Source of the DNA: Russula earlei | Lineage: Eukaryota > Basidiomycota > Agaricomycetes > Russulales > Russulaceae | Direction of reading: 5' to 3' | Assembly: GCA_025769875.1 (NCBI GenBank) | Contig: JAGFNK010000937.1 | Coordinates: 1-18,029, forward strand | Length of the DNA: 18,029 bases | In this document: piece by piece, positions 1 through 9,182 of the stretch | How the letters are laid out: each line of letters starts with the position of its first letter | Numbering within the stretch: the first letter of the stretch is position 1 | Notes under the pieces: model-generated | Seen by the model: the letters and a program-made list of their open reading frames with translations, nothing else | The model's database searches: none | What the model was told of the DNA's origin: nothing | Translations under genes and position numbers: made by a program

Positions 1-1189
1 GTCTGACTTCCCTAGGCGTTGAAGAACTTCTTCAACGTATTTCTCCTGAGAGAGTGCTATCCAGCCCTCTTCCCGGTTTGCGGTGAGTGTACACCGAGTA
101 TCCAGGTTATCTCCCCTAGGTCCGTCATCTGATACTTCTGTTTTAGTTTGTTTTTATCAATGTTGATGGAATCTAGGTCATCAGAGACCATGGTGATATC
201 ATCAACGTAGAGCACAATAATGGACAGGCACTCATGTTATATGGACGAAGATGGCATGGTCAGCATCAGTGTGGGTGTAGCCCATGTCACCTAGTGAGTC
301 TTTGATGTTCTCATACCAGACTCTCCCCCCTTGCTTAGTCCCATAGATGGCTTTGAGTAGTTTCAGTACCATGCCGTTTGGAATGTCGAAGCCGGGAGGT
401 GCGTTGTGTAGATTTCATCTTTCAGCTCTCTGTTCAAGTATGCTGACTTGACATCCATCTGATGGACCTCTAGGTTGTGCGCAGCAGCTAGGGCAAGAAT
501 TGCACGTAAGGACATGAGTTTCATGATGGGCATGAAGGTTTCGTTGAAGTTGATACCTTTGATCTGGGTGAATCCCTGCGCGACAAGGCGAGCTTTATAT
601 TTGATTATTGTTCCATCTGGTCCCTCTTTATTTTGAAGACCCATTTGCTGCCAACTACCTTTCAGTTTTGTGGCCGGGGACGATTTCAAACACATCCATG
701 GACTTGAACGCGCAATGCTCATCGTTTGCAAGCCATTTCCCATTCCGCTGCATTGGGGCAGGACATGGCTTCCATGTACATTTTTGGGTCAGTGGTCACA
801 TCAATGTGTGCCACGTTTCCTCGTTTGGTATGTTTCTTACATTGCGTGTATGATGTGATGGAATACCAGGGGTTGTCATCATGAGTTGGTGCGCGCATGG
901 TATGCCTTGGTCATCCGGAAGTGGGCTGGACAGGTACGTTGTCCACTTCGTATGGTGTAGGTTGTACTGCTTGTATTGATGGCTGGGCATGTGGAGCGGT
1001 GTCGACCGCGCATTGTGGTTTGGCATGTGGTGGTAGTTCCACCTCTACCATCAGTTGTGGGCCTTCTGCCCCCTCAATCTCATTTTCCACCCCATCTGCC
1101 TGTTCATTTTTGCTGTCTGAGTTGGATTCGAGGACTGTCTGCTCAACGTGTGGAATTGCTGGGCCCCCTTCAATTGAATACAACATCAC
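1..1189 (-). pseudogene. Copia reverse transcriptase, 3' end outside window, frameshifted
   Basis: An acidic, proline-rich linker (about 1189-911) leads into the RT domain. The best preserved part is 743-363, with PDGTIIKYKARLVAQGFTQI, then LALAAAHNLEVHQMDVKSAY (the first catalytic Asp region) and LKDEIYTTHLP. A frameshift near 390-370 moves to a frame with KAIYGTKQGGRVWYENIK. A second shift near 240 leads to the catalytic YVDD box at 198-209 and a TDLGEITWILGV segment. A third shift near 70 restores a YVEEVLQRLGKS segment up to position 1. RNase H is off the window. RT copies element RNA into cDNA; the frame breaks make this copy non-functional. Confidence 0.92.
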
Positions 1190-2203
1190 GTGATTTCAAG
1201 GATGCAGTGAGTGGGCCGGTGGATGAGTTTGTAGGCTTTCCTCTGGGGAGCATATCCCAGGAGTGTGCACACCAGTGACCTTGCATCTAACTTGGTGCGT
1301 TTATCCTCTGGGATGTGGATGAACGCACATGTGCCAAAGAACGCGAAGCCGTGAGAGGTCAGGTTTGTTCCTGCTCCAGGCTTCCTCGGGTGTCATGTCA
1401 TTGAGTGCACGTGTGGGGGTGATGTTGTGGATGTGCACCACGTATTCAAGGGCATGGAGCCAGAAGGACTTGGGCAGCATGGCGTCCGTGAGCATTGCCT
1501 GGACTTTGTCCAGGAGTGTCTGGTTCATACGTTCTGTGACGCCTTATTCTGAGATTGTGTCTGGGGTGGTGAGTTCCAGCTTAATTCCTTCTTCTCTGTG
1601 AGGAACTTCTGAGACTCTTTCCCAGTGTATTCACCCCCTCCGTCGGAGCAGAGGACTTTCAGCCGCTGGCCAGTTTTGACTTCAGCACATGCCATGAACA
1701 CCTTGAGGTGCGCAAGTGTGTCGGATTTGAATTTAAGTCCACCAACAAACACTTTCCTCGACTTGTCATCCACAAAGGTGACAAAGTACTCATGACCCTG
1801 GGGTGTTCTAGTGGGCATCTTCCCACAGATGTCGGAGAAGACTGCTGGCCTAACATGACATCAGTGCGCATGTTTCTGTCGCCTTCAAGATTTCGAGGTG
1901 CGTTTGCTTTCCCTTCAAGCATGGCTCACAAATACTGGTGGTGAGTCGCTTTCCGGTAATCTCCATCCCTTTCACCATCCCTTTCTTCAGCATCTGGGTT
2001 ATGGTGTTGGTATTCAAGTGGCTGAGATGCTGGTGCCAAACATGTAGGGAGGCCTTGGATGTTTTGAGGCACGCTGGTGAGGGCGACTGCATATGGCTTG
2101 TCGCCTTCTGTGGGGAAGTGGTCCAGTGTCGCGATGCGTGCAGACAGGGACTTGGGGGAGGATATGGCCATGACGTATAGTGTACCGTGTAGGGACCCTT
2201 CAC
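1190..2203 (-). pseudogene. Copia integrase (HHCC zinc domain plus DDE core), frameshifted
   Basis: The zinc-binding pre-integrase domain is seen at about 2035-1919 (WHQHLSHLN ... CEPCLKGK, the HHCC pattern). The catalytic core follows in a second frame: FVTFVDDKSR with the first Asp near 1770, then CSDGGGEY with the second Asp at 1642-1644. The third residue, Glu of TERMNQTLL at 1532-1534, lies in yet another frame about 36 codons on, matching a DD35E spacing. The shift just before it creates a stop (TAA). The C-terminal part, including LLGYAP and KAYKLIHRPT, runs in a further frame at about 1340-1195. Integrase inserts the cDNA and makes the 5-bp target duplication. Here it is broken at three or more places. 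Confidence 0.92.
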
Positions 2204-2367
2204 ATATTAGCTGGTTCTGTTCATATATGCCACATGTCTGACTCTGGAATCGCACTTCTGTGCCACAGTCGAGCCAGATGGGAAACTGACAAGAGATTTC
2301 TGTGTAAGTCTGGGACATGCAGGACATCGTGGAACATAACATTGCTCCACGTGCCATTTGCGCACAT

Positions 2368-2739
2368 TCAGACTTGTACTTGGCTGACTCCAATCGCAGG
2401 AATAGAACTATTATCTCCAAGCATGACTTGAGCTGGGTTTGGCAGAGTGGTATATTGGTTGAACCATTCACAGTGAGAGGTCATTATGCGTGATGCCCCA
2501 GAGTTGATGAGCCAACTGTTAGTGAGGTTGGCTGTTTGAAGTTCATCCTGGGTCTTTAATGTGTGGGTGGTGGTCAGGTCAGGATCGTTCCCAACTGCAT
2601 GGTATAATCTAATGACATAGTCGGGATCTGGGACGTTGGCGATCACGGTGCTGGTAAGTGTCAGCAATGTGGAACATTGGTGATCCTGGCGTGCTAGCAT
2701 CAGTGGCTGCGACTTTTGCCTTCTCAGTGGGTTTCCCAT
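2368..2739 (-). pseudogene. Copia aspartic protease region, active-site Asp lost
   Basis: The frame contains WLINSGASRIMTSHCEWF near 2440-2520. In Copia proteases this segment normally reads D-S-G-A-S, and the Asp is catalytic. Here it is Asn, a change that follows from a single G-to-A substitution in the codon. The downstream MLGDNSSIPAIGVSQVQV matches the flap region of the fold. The protease would cut the Gag-Pol polyprotein. The frame is out of register with the zinc-knuckle frame upstream and with the integrase frame downstream. The homology is clear but the protein would be inactive. Confidence 0.85.
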
Positions 2740-3549
2740 GGAGTTTCCAGCACTCCATTACTTCATGTCCCTCGCGCTTGCAGTGGGTGCACTTTTTGTT
2801 ATTTTTCTTGCTTTGGTTGTTTTTATTTTTCTCCTTTTTACCTGCCTTGGAAAAGTAGGCCGCTGCAGTGGTACCAGTCGCATGGATCCGGTGTTGTTTG
2901 TTTGCCAGGATTTGGCCAATGACATAGTTGGTACTGAGCTTGTGGAGGGCATGGAATACAGTATGGTTTTATGAGTTTCCAACATTTCCGGGAGTGCAAT
3001 GATGATCATCCATGCGAGAAGTTTTTCGGGTATTGGGTATCTGAGTGTTTCGAGTGTGCGTGCGAGCTGCATTTTATGCTCGAGCTGGGGAGCCATTGCT
3101 TTGGTGTCCGAGAGGGTGGTCAGATATAGGTCTGACAATAAGTGGGCGACTTGTTGGTCGCCTTGCCCTTCGAATCGAATTGAAAGCTTTTTCCAGCACT
3201 CTGTGGAACCTTTTACACCAAGTATTGTTTTGAGAGCGTGCCCTCGTATGGACATAAAGATTTGGGCGTGCGCTTCATGGTCCCTTGCTGTCCAGTCGGC
3301 GGCGGCATCAGGGTTGACGTTTGCATCTGGTTTCTTTTCAGTTCCATTTACAATGTTTAACAGATCTGTTGCTTTGAATATTGCCTCCATTACTCCCTTC
3401 CAGTCAGCATATTCATCTGCACCGTCTTGGAGGATCGGCATGTCATGACGTTGGAGTTTGTTTCTGCCCATTTTTCCCATGGCTCCACCTGTGGGAGAGC
3501 TCTTTCCTTTCGAGGATGAAGGCGCTGGGGATGATGCTGAGGAACTCAT
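2735..3549 (-). pseudogene. Copia gag (capsid and zinc knuckle), frameshifted
   Basis: The ATG at 3547-3549 opens a Gag-like frame of about 200 residues with a low-complexity Ser/Pro/Lys start, then a capsid-type helical region (DWTARDHEAHAQIFMSIRG, later CWKKLSIRFEGQ) typical of Copia Gag. At about 2945-2955 the reading moves to another frame. That frame carries a lysine/asparagine-rich stretch and a perfect CX2CX4HX4C zinc knuckle at 2750-2791 (C-T-H-C ... H ... C), the nucleic-acid-binding motif of nucleocapsid. Gag would form the virus-like particle and package element RNA. The frameshift leaves the knuckle off the end of the capsid frame, so this copy is a pseudogene. Confidence 0.9.
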
Positions 3550-3605
3550 GTTACACAGTTACGAAATGTTGACTGTTTATAGAAGTGATTTAGCTTTCAG
3601 AGACA

Positions 3606-3619
3606 GGCAGGTCTCATAA
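3606..3619 (-). other. Putative minus-strand primer-binding site (initiator-tRNA half type)
   Basis: Two nucleotides inside the LTR edge the minus strand reads TTATGAGACCTGCC. The first seven bases are complementary to the CUCAUAA of an initiator-Met tRNA anticodon loop, and five more match after one mismatch. Drosophila copia and yeast Ty5 prime from an internal part of initiator tRNA-Met rather than its 3' end. That priming mode is inferred here from position and this partial match. The host tRNA sequence is not in the window. Confidence 0.5.
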
Positions 3620-3621
3620 TC

Positions 3622-3857
3622 TGTTGGACGAAGGCTCAGTCTTGTATATGAAAGACTGATATTAGGTTAGTAAGCTAACCTGTTGGATGAAGGCTATGTA
3701 CATAATGAGTATATGTAAATGGTAAAGGAATGTGCTACTGACCTCAGTCTTGTATATGAAAGACTGAGGAAAAAGGAACAGTGGTATCAACACGGCGTTC
3801 TAACTATCCAGTCCATTTGGTCCGTTTCTCTGCCACGCGGTGGCTGCATTTCCAACA
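3622..3857 (-). repeat. 5' LTR of the Copia element
   Basis: This 236-bp segment has 7-bp inverted ends (TGTTGGA...TCCAACA). Its inner edge is 2 nt from a primer-binding site and its outer edge abuts family-A LTR sequence. It contains a direct repeat of about 25 nt at 3635-3659 and 3743-3767, and each copy is itself a hairpin (arms TCAGTCTT/AAGACTGA). A second hairpin (AGGTTAG/CTAACCT) lies near 3664-3681. No clear TATA box was found. The matching 3' LTR is outside the window, so the boundary rests on the inverted ends, the primer-binding site and the A-family junction. Confidence 0.8.
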
Positions 3858-4164
3858 TTTGGATAGTAGTGGGTCTCAGCAATATGCTCCCCAAGTTTCA
3901 TACAAATTGGATCAGCTGTTGTGGAGATATGGTATAAATACTCTGGTATATCTAGAGTTGAGCCTTACGCTCAACTTACTCTCTGAATTGAAACACAATT
4001 CTCTCTCTCTCTCTACAGTAACTGTTCAAAGTGACAAGAGGCCCCTCTCATCTCTTTCATTAACTTTACCTGAGATAATATTAAAGGAGTCGAAGTCTAG
4101 TGCTTGAACTATATCAAGCAACTCTGTCGCTAAGAGCAGCATTTAAGATTGCTGAATCTTAACA
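3858..4164 (+). repeat. LTR family A, copy A3 (3' part; 5' part displaced by the Copia element)
   Basis: It aligns along its whole length with 17153-17454 (copy A1) and, reversed, with copy A2. Shared landmarks are TATAAATA at 3933-3940, the AGTTGAGC/GCTCAACT hairpin at 3956-3976, the TGCTTGA/TCAAGCA hairpin near 4100-4125, and the terminal hairpin TTAAGATT/AATCTTAA ending in ACA at 4164. The 5' half seen in the other A copies is missing. It should lie beyond the left window edge, because the Copia element inserted at TTTGG (3858-3862). The five bases after it are TGACA (4165-4169), the predicted target duplication. Confidence 0.88.
3933..3976 (+). promoter_or_regulatory. LTR A3 core promoter: TATA box plus stem-loop
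   Basis: TATAAATA (3933-3940) is followed 16 nt later by an 8-bp perfect stem (3956-3963 with 3969-3976) closing a CTTAC loop. The same arrangement occurs in A1 and A2. Confidence 0.6.
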
Positions 4165-4198
4165 TGACAGGAATGAGGGCAAGGTGAGTCATGTCCAC

Positions 4199-4796
4199 TG
4201 TTATGATCTACCCCTCTTTTGGTTCATCACTAACCTTTGACCCCTTGTTACTACTTTTACACTCCACCCTTGTCCCCTTGGTTACAGTTTCATCCCTTGA
4301 TTGTGATCACCTCTTATTGTTTCATATTTTGTGTTTCATCTATTGTTTGATCCCCTTTTGCTACTGGCTTAGCTCTATCTATTGTTCCGCATATAGTACT
4401 GTACAGCCTCACTACATACAGTATTTAAGTGCCTGTAAAAGCTGGGGAATGCCCCAAGCTTAGCTTTGTCTCACTCTCTGTCACAATCCCTGCCCTGTAT
4501 CTTGTCCCAATCACAACTTGTTGTGCTGGCCTATACTCTGCTTGACTTGAGCTCACCTCAGGGAACCCTTGCATTCCTCCTCCTCCTCTGCCTCTCTCTC
4601 ATTGTCCTCCTCTTCTGTGAAGTAATAAGAAGATTGACTCTGTCTGCAGACTAGTCATTACTTGACCTAGTCTTGAGATGCTAAAACCCTTGAACTGGTC
4701 TCCTTGAGCTGGCCCCATTGAACCACTGAACCAAGTCCAGGGACTTGGCCCCATCAAACCTTGAGCTAATGCTCCAATGGCTGTGATGCCATAACA
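4199..4796 (+). repeat. Solo LTR family D, copy D1
   Basis: This 598-bp element begins TGTTATGATC and ends GCCATAACA. It is flanked by TCCAC (4194-4198) and TCCAG (4797-4801), a 5-bp target duplication with one difference. Two further copies exist: D2 at 6225-6807 (inverted) and D3 at 7298-7896. It holds TATTTAAG at 4422-4429 and a GC-rich hairpin at 4439-4461. No long reading frame of retroviral type is present, as expected for a solo LTR. Confidence 0.85.
4422..4461 (+). promoter_or_regulatory. LTR D1 core promoter: TATA-like box plus stem-loop
   Basis: TATTTAAG (4422-4429) is followed at 4439 by AAGCTGGGG-AATG-CCCC(A)AGCTT, a 9-bp stem with one bulged A. The same segment is kept in D3 (about 7540-7562) and D2 (about 6555-6582, reversed). 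Confidence 0.55.
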
Positions 4797-5194
4797 TCCA
4801 GTGATTGTCTTGCATGTGGTGTTGGAGGTGCAAGGGGCACAGGTACAGGTCAGGTGAGTTTCTGGGCCAGCAGGCTTGCATACTTTACAATGGTATTGAT
4901 GATATACCATGGTGTCAATACACCATTGTCTGGAATGAAACCTTCAGGTATAACCTGTACCTGTGGTTATGGTGTGTGCACAGGTACAGTGTCACAGGTG
5001 TGGTTATGTTTATGTGACCCTGTGGTGTGACCTGTGCTACACCCTAGACCTCAGAGGGGATGGATATTTGGTGATGATCTTGGAGCCCATCTCCCTTGAC
5101 AGCTGTTAACATTTTGTATAGAAGAATTGCAAGCTTCATACCTCAGAATCATTGGGTGAATCATTCCCACCTTCCTGCTCATTGCCCAACACCT
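4797..5194 (-). pseudogene. Unrecognised disrupted gene H1, Cys-rich fragment
   Basis: This segment lies between solo LTRs D1 and C1. On the minus strand it has a cysteine-rich frame from about 4910 down (YHCKVCKP ... LTCTCAPCTSNTTCK), a C-x2-C ... C-x-C-x2-C pattern suggestive of metal binding. If D1 and one copy of its target duplication are removed, the frame continues without a stop into 4193-4165 and gains two more cysteines. At the other end, removing C1 joins an acidic tail (EPDEPEV into LGNEQEGG) in frame. So D1 and C1 landed in one older transcription unit. I do not recognise the family. Part of the fragment (about 4840-5035) is an array of short inverted ACAGGT/ACCTGT motifs, so some of the apparent coding may be repeat. 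Confidence 0.35.
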
Positions 5195-5359
5195 TGTCTA
5201 GACTCACTGTTGAATGATCCTGTTCAAGAGCAGGGAGAGAGGTTAGAGATGAGTCAATAGATGTGTTGTGAATTGGGACCAGGACTGGGTTGCAAGACCA
5301 AAGAAACTCTTACTACACCTTTCTACTTCATCCCTAACATCTATTCCTTACCACTTCAT

Positions 5360-5882
5360 TGTTAAGATCTGACTGATCTTATTACTGACTCTTAGTAAAA
5401 GAGTTGCTTGATATAGTTCAAGCACTAGACTTTGAATCCATTGATATTATCTCAGGAAGAGTAGATGTAAGAGAAGAGAGGGGCCTCATTCACTTAGAGT
5501 GATGACTTGAATTTAGAGAGTTTTGACAAGATAGTTATTTCTTGTAAGAGAGTAAGTTGAGCATAAGGCTCAACTTCTTGATACAACAGAGTATTTATAT
5601 GATATCCCGACAATGGCTGATCCGATTCATATGAAACTCGAGGAACACATAGCTGAGAACCAGTAGTATCCAAATCTGTAAAGCACAATTCGAGAGTGTC
5701 AGAAATGACTCATGCATGAGTCATTCTTTCCTAGTATCTGTCATCAAACAGTAAGCAATGAGTAATCAATCAGTAAGCAAGCCAGTAAGCAATCACTAAG
5801 CAAATCACTAAGCGTGAGTAAGCACAGATGAGTAACCAAAGCATAGGTAAGCAAAGAAGACAGGAATGCAAGAATCCTAACA
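5360..5882 (-). repeat. Solo LTR family A, copy A2 (inside E1)
   Basis: This 523-bp inverted copy has TG...CA ends and perfect target duplications TTCAT (5355-5359 and 5883-5887). It aligns with A1 (16933-17454) over its whole length. On the minus strand its TATA box corresponds to plus positions 5592-5599, the stem-loop to 5555-5575, and the 22-bp palindrome to 5704-5725. The U3 end (5745-5860) is a run of degenerate direct repeats of AGTAAGCAA type. Confidence 0.95.
5704..5725. promoter_or_regulatory. bZIP-type palindrome in LTR A2 (paired TGACTCA sites)
   Basis: A perfect 22-bp palindrome made of TGACTCA and TGAGTCA separated by TGCA. TGACTCA is the binding sequence of Gcn4/Cpc1 and AP-1 type bZIP proteins. 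The site lies about 105 bp upstream of the TATA box of the same LTR. Control by such a factor is inferred. Confidence 0.5.
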
Positions 5883-6224
5883 TTCATGGACTGCTCTTCC
5901 TATGGAACAAGATATAGTCATCAAAAAGGCACTATGGCACAACTAGACACCTCATTCCAAATTGGGTAATCACCATGTGGCAGCCACATGGCCACTTAGC
6001 CACCAAGAACCTGAAACAATGGAATGGACTCTTACAACTTGTTGCATAACTCATATGATGTCATCTAGCTCCAATGACATCATGGCTGACTGAGTGGCTC
6101 CACACTAACATCATCTGCTCACCAAGCACTCCACAGTGACATCATTATGGTGTCATTGCTCCACAACAATCAGTAATATGCCCAGTCAGCCCTAAATCTG
6201 ACACAAGTGAGTTTATGCCTCTAT

Positions 6225-6807
6225 TGTAATGGCATCGTGGCTTTTGGAGCATTAGCTTAGGGTTCAGTGGGGCCAAGTCCCTGTGACTTGGTTCAAGGGT
6301 TCAGTGGGGCCAGCTCAAAGAGACTGGATCAAGGGTTTAGCGTCTCAAGACTAAGTCAGACAATGACTCAGTCTGCAGACAGAGTTGGTCTTCTGGTTCC
6401 ACAGAAGAGGAGGATGATGAGAGAGGGGCAGAGGAGGAAGAGGAACACAAGAGTTCCTTGAGGTGTGCTCAGGTCAAGCAGAGTGTAGGCCAGCACAAGC
6501 AAGTTGTGATTGAGAGAGGATACAGGGCAAGGGATGTGACAGAAAATGGGACAAAGCTAAGCTTGGGGCATTCCCCAGCTTTTACAGGCACTTAAATACT
6601 GTATGTAGCAAGGCTGTACAGTACTATATGCAGAACAATAGATAAAGCTAAGCCAATAGCAGAAAGGGATCAAACAATAAATAAAACACAAAAGGTGAAA
6701 CAATAAGGGACCATCAGCATCAAGGGATGAAATGGTAACCAAGGGGACAAGGGTAAGAAGGAAGAGTGCAATATCAAGAAATAGGAACAAGGCGGGAAAT
6801 CACAACA
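6225..6807 (-). repeat. Solo LTR family D, copy D2 (inside E1)
   Basis: This 583-bp inverted copy of D has perfect target duplications TCTAT (6220-6224 and 6808-6812). The intact E2 copy shows the empty site at about 9813-9830, where the sequence reads through without the insert. It lacks parts of the D 5' region relative to D1 and D3. Confidence 0.93.
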
Positions 6808-7297
6808 TCTATAATCCTATTGGATGGAATCAAAGAATCTAGAATAGTCCCTGTAGTTTGTAATTGACCCTGTACACAGTATATAAGCCCCAATGTAGCA
6901 TGGCAGTCATCAGACTATCCATTTGTGATACTCTCTCTTCCAGGGTACTCCCTTACAACTGCTCTGTTTAAAGTCTTCCCTCATCCTCAAGGTACTCTTC
7001 AACAATCGCCTTGTCTAAAGCCCCTTTTCTGCACTGGCCTCCAACCTTTGTTTCTGTCTCCTGCAACATGTACCAGTCCCCATCTGGTACCTTCTAGTCA
7101 TTTGGCTTGTCCTCTTGTTCAATGCACTTTATGCTGCCTATTGTCTGTTCTGACCCTTGCCCACCTGCTCCTGAGTCCTTTGTGATCAGCAGTATGTGTC
7201 TTGACAAGATGTCTATAATTGCATGGGCAAGGAGGAGTGTCCAAACAAGCAGCAAGTACCAGAGAGGTACTGTCACTTGTAGAAAGAAGGCACGCAG

Positions 7298-7896
7298 TGT
7301 TATGATTTACCCCTCTTTGGTTTGTCAACTAACCCTTGATCCCTCACTACCATTCTTTACACTTCACCCTCATCCCCTTGGTTACTGTTTTATCCCTTGA
7401 TTGTGATGGTTGCTTATTGTTTCATCCTCTGCATTTCATCTATTGTTTGATCCTCTTTTGCTACTGGTTTAGCTCTATCTATTGTTCTGCATATAGTACT
7501 GTACAGCCTTGCTACATACAGTATTTAAGCACTTGTAGAAGCTGGGGAATGCCCCAAGCTTAGCTTTGTCTCATCACCTGTTACATTCCCTGCCCTGTAT
7601 CCTCTCTCAATCACAACTTGTTGTGCTGACTTATACCTTGCTTGACATCAACACACTAGGAGGGACCCTTGTATTCCTCTTGCTCCTCTCTTGCTCTATC
7701 CTCATCCTCCTCTTCTGTGAAACAACCAGAAGATCAGCTCTGTCTGCAGACTAGTCATTGCTTGACATAGTCTTGAGACACTAAACCCTTGAACTGGTCT
7801 CTTTGAGCTGGCCCCCATTGAACCACTGAACCAAGTCCAGAGACTTGGCCCCGCTGAACTTTGAGCTAAAGCTCCAACAGCCATGACACCATAACA
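7298..7896 (+). repeat. Solo LTR family D, copy D3 (inside C1)
   Basis: 599 bp, starting TGTTATGATT and ending CCATAACA, closely aligned with D1. Flanks are CGCAG (7293-7297) and CACAA (7897-7901). These differ only by two G/A transitions, so they are a plausible decayed 5-bp duplication. C1 sequence resumes on both sides as judged against C2. Confidence 0.85.
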
Positions 7897-8343
7897 CACA
7901 AAGATAAAGCCCATGGAGCAGAGAGGGCAGTCCTGAAGGAGTACCTTGGGTAAGGAGAGTGCCACAATCAAATGGATAGTCTAAGGACTGTCTGCTTCTT
8001 TATTGAGCACTTATTTACTACAAGGGAACTACCAAATGGAGAACAAGTCATAACCTTGTTATCAAGCATGATGGGAGGATGAGTAAGATGTTGGAGGATG
8101 CTCTGTAAGCATGCTCAGTCATGCTCAGTAAGCTGCTGAGTAAAGATACCCTAGGTGATGAGTAAGGGCCTTTAGAGTCCACATGTTCACTGTTTAATGC
8201 AAAATACATGTTAAGTTTGCTGTAAGTTAGTTTAGGGCCAGTCTTTGGAGGCCTTGGAGTATTTGTCAATGGGGAAGTGCTTCTTATAAGGCCCTTTATA
8301 AGGTTCTAGAGGGTCCTTAGAAGGCCTCTTATATTGTCTTTTA

Positions 8344-8997
8344 ATGTGCCAGCAAGTAGGGTGGTGAAGATATGATACCCAGGTGGTGGGAATGCAAGAG
8401 TGGGCAAGGCAGGCTGGTGGGCCATTGGCATGGTGCAGAGTCAGGGATGCATGTAAATGATGTGGAGGGTGGTAGAGCACAAGAGGGGGGACTTGTTTGA
8501 AGTGCACATGAGGGGTTTTTTGAGAACAAGGAACACAACAATTGTTACATTTGCAGGCAATAAGAAGCTATTTTATACGTTTTACAAGTATGTTACTTAA
8601 GGAATAAAATAGGGGAGTGTTTTTAGGAGTTTTTGGAGTCAAGAACAGAAGTAAAACAGAAATGAAAACATATAATGAAAAGACTTTGGACTTTGATGGA
8701 AATAATGCATTGCCTCTCTATGTAGCTGATGTGCTTGTTCTGGTTTTGGTGCATGTGTGCGATTGGGTCACACATTTGTGTTTTTTTTTGGATATGGAGT
8801 CATGGAGACAGTATGGAATGTTCTTGCTTTTCAGACATTTTTGATTTTGAAGTGGGTTGTACAAGGCCTGAGAAGGATAACAGCAGAATGTATTTTCCCC
8901 TGAGGGGAGTGGAAAAAATTAGGGGATCAAAATGATCCCAGGGACATGCTGTGTTGTGCTTTCACACTCCTCTGCACGCACCCCTGGTGGCCCAAAA
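8344..8997. mobile_element. Unclassified insert of about 650 bp inside LTR C1
   Basis: C1 matches C2 up to about 8343 and again from about 8998, but this block has no counterpart in C2. Its ends are weakly inverted relative to each other (GCCAGCAAGTAGGGTG on the left; GCCACCAGGGGTG read from the right on the other strand), suggesting a decayed non-autonomous DNA transposon. No clear target duplication and no convincing protein are seen. The exact borders are uncertain by several bases. Confidence 0.4.
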
Positions 8998-9182
8998 CCA
9001 CCATAGGGCTTGCTGTATGTTGATTGTGCCTAAAATCAATTGTGCAACAATGTGTGCATGATATTGTGGACACCTCTGCTTGCCCCTTTTGGCTGTGTGA
9101 ACAGGGTGCCACCATAGAGACCCCCTTTCCTCTAATTGAAGGGTCCTTCAAGGGCTCTCTCCAGGAAATGATTCATGACACA

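Larger units (their letters stand above)
1..3857 (-). mobile_element. Ty1/Copia LTR retrotransposon, degenerate, truncated by window edge
   Basis: Read on the minus strand, the order is 5' LTR (3857-3622), primer-binding site, gag, protease, integrase, reverse transcriptase. Integrase before reverse transcriptase is the order that defines the Copia (Pseudoviridae) superfamily. The rest of RT, RNase H and the 3' LTR lie beyond position 1. The coding region is broken by roughly eight or more frameshifts and stops, and the protease active-site Asp is replaced by Asn, so it cannot make a working polyprotein. The element lies inside a solo LTR of family A: the bases next to its LTR (3858-3862, TTTGG) occur uninterrupted in the other A copies. 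It is the only repeat in the window that keeps internal coding sequence. Confidence 0.95.
5264..7206 (+). mobile_element. Solo LTR family E, copy E1 (composite, holds A2 and D2)
   Basis: Starts TGTTGTGAA at 5264 and ends CTTGACA at 7206, with perfect target duplications AGATG (5259-5263 and 7207-7211). After removing A2 and D2 and their duplications, about 827 bp remain, against 829 bp for the intact copy E2. The two align throughout. E1 has lost most CpG sites that E2 keeps, each changed to TpG or CpA, which marks it as older or more heavily methylated. TATATAAG lies near 6880-6887. Confidence 0.92.
5195..9182 (-). mobile_element. Solo LTR family C, copy C1 (composite, with nested insertions)
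   Basis: Pieces at 5195-5263, 7207-7297, 7897-about 8343 and about 8998-9182 align in order with the uninterrupted copy C2 (15826-16780). It is flanked by CACCT at 5190-5194 and 9183-9187, taking a 2-bp CA slip at the right end. Three sequences interrupt it: E1 (5264-7206), D3 (7298-7896) and an unclassified insert (about 8344-8997). A block of about 160 bp rich in GGTCCTTAG repeats, present in C2 at 16400-16550, is missing. Transcriptional sense is minus: on that strand the LTR starts TGTCATGAA-like and ends CTTGACA-like, resembling family E. Confidence 0.85.

Noticed and set aside
3776..3796. Similarity of CAGTGGTATCAACACGG to a common cDNA template-switch adapter, suggesting library contamination
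   Set aside because: Only part of the adapter matches, and the sequence lies within a coherent LTR with matching inverted ends.
5745..5860. Possible CRISPR-like or satellite array of AGTAAGCAA motifs
   Set aside because: Spacing and sequence are irregular, the block lies within the U3 of LTR A2, and a related block occurs in A1.
6557..7754. Hydrophobic open frames (for example 6790-6557 minus and 7336-7754 plus) that look like membrane proteins
   Set aside because: They lie in T-rich parts of family D LTRs. The repeat copies share them because the DNA is repeated, and stops interrupt them differently in each copy.
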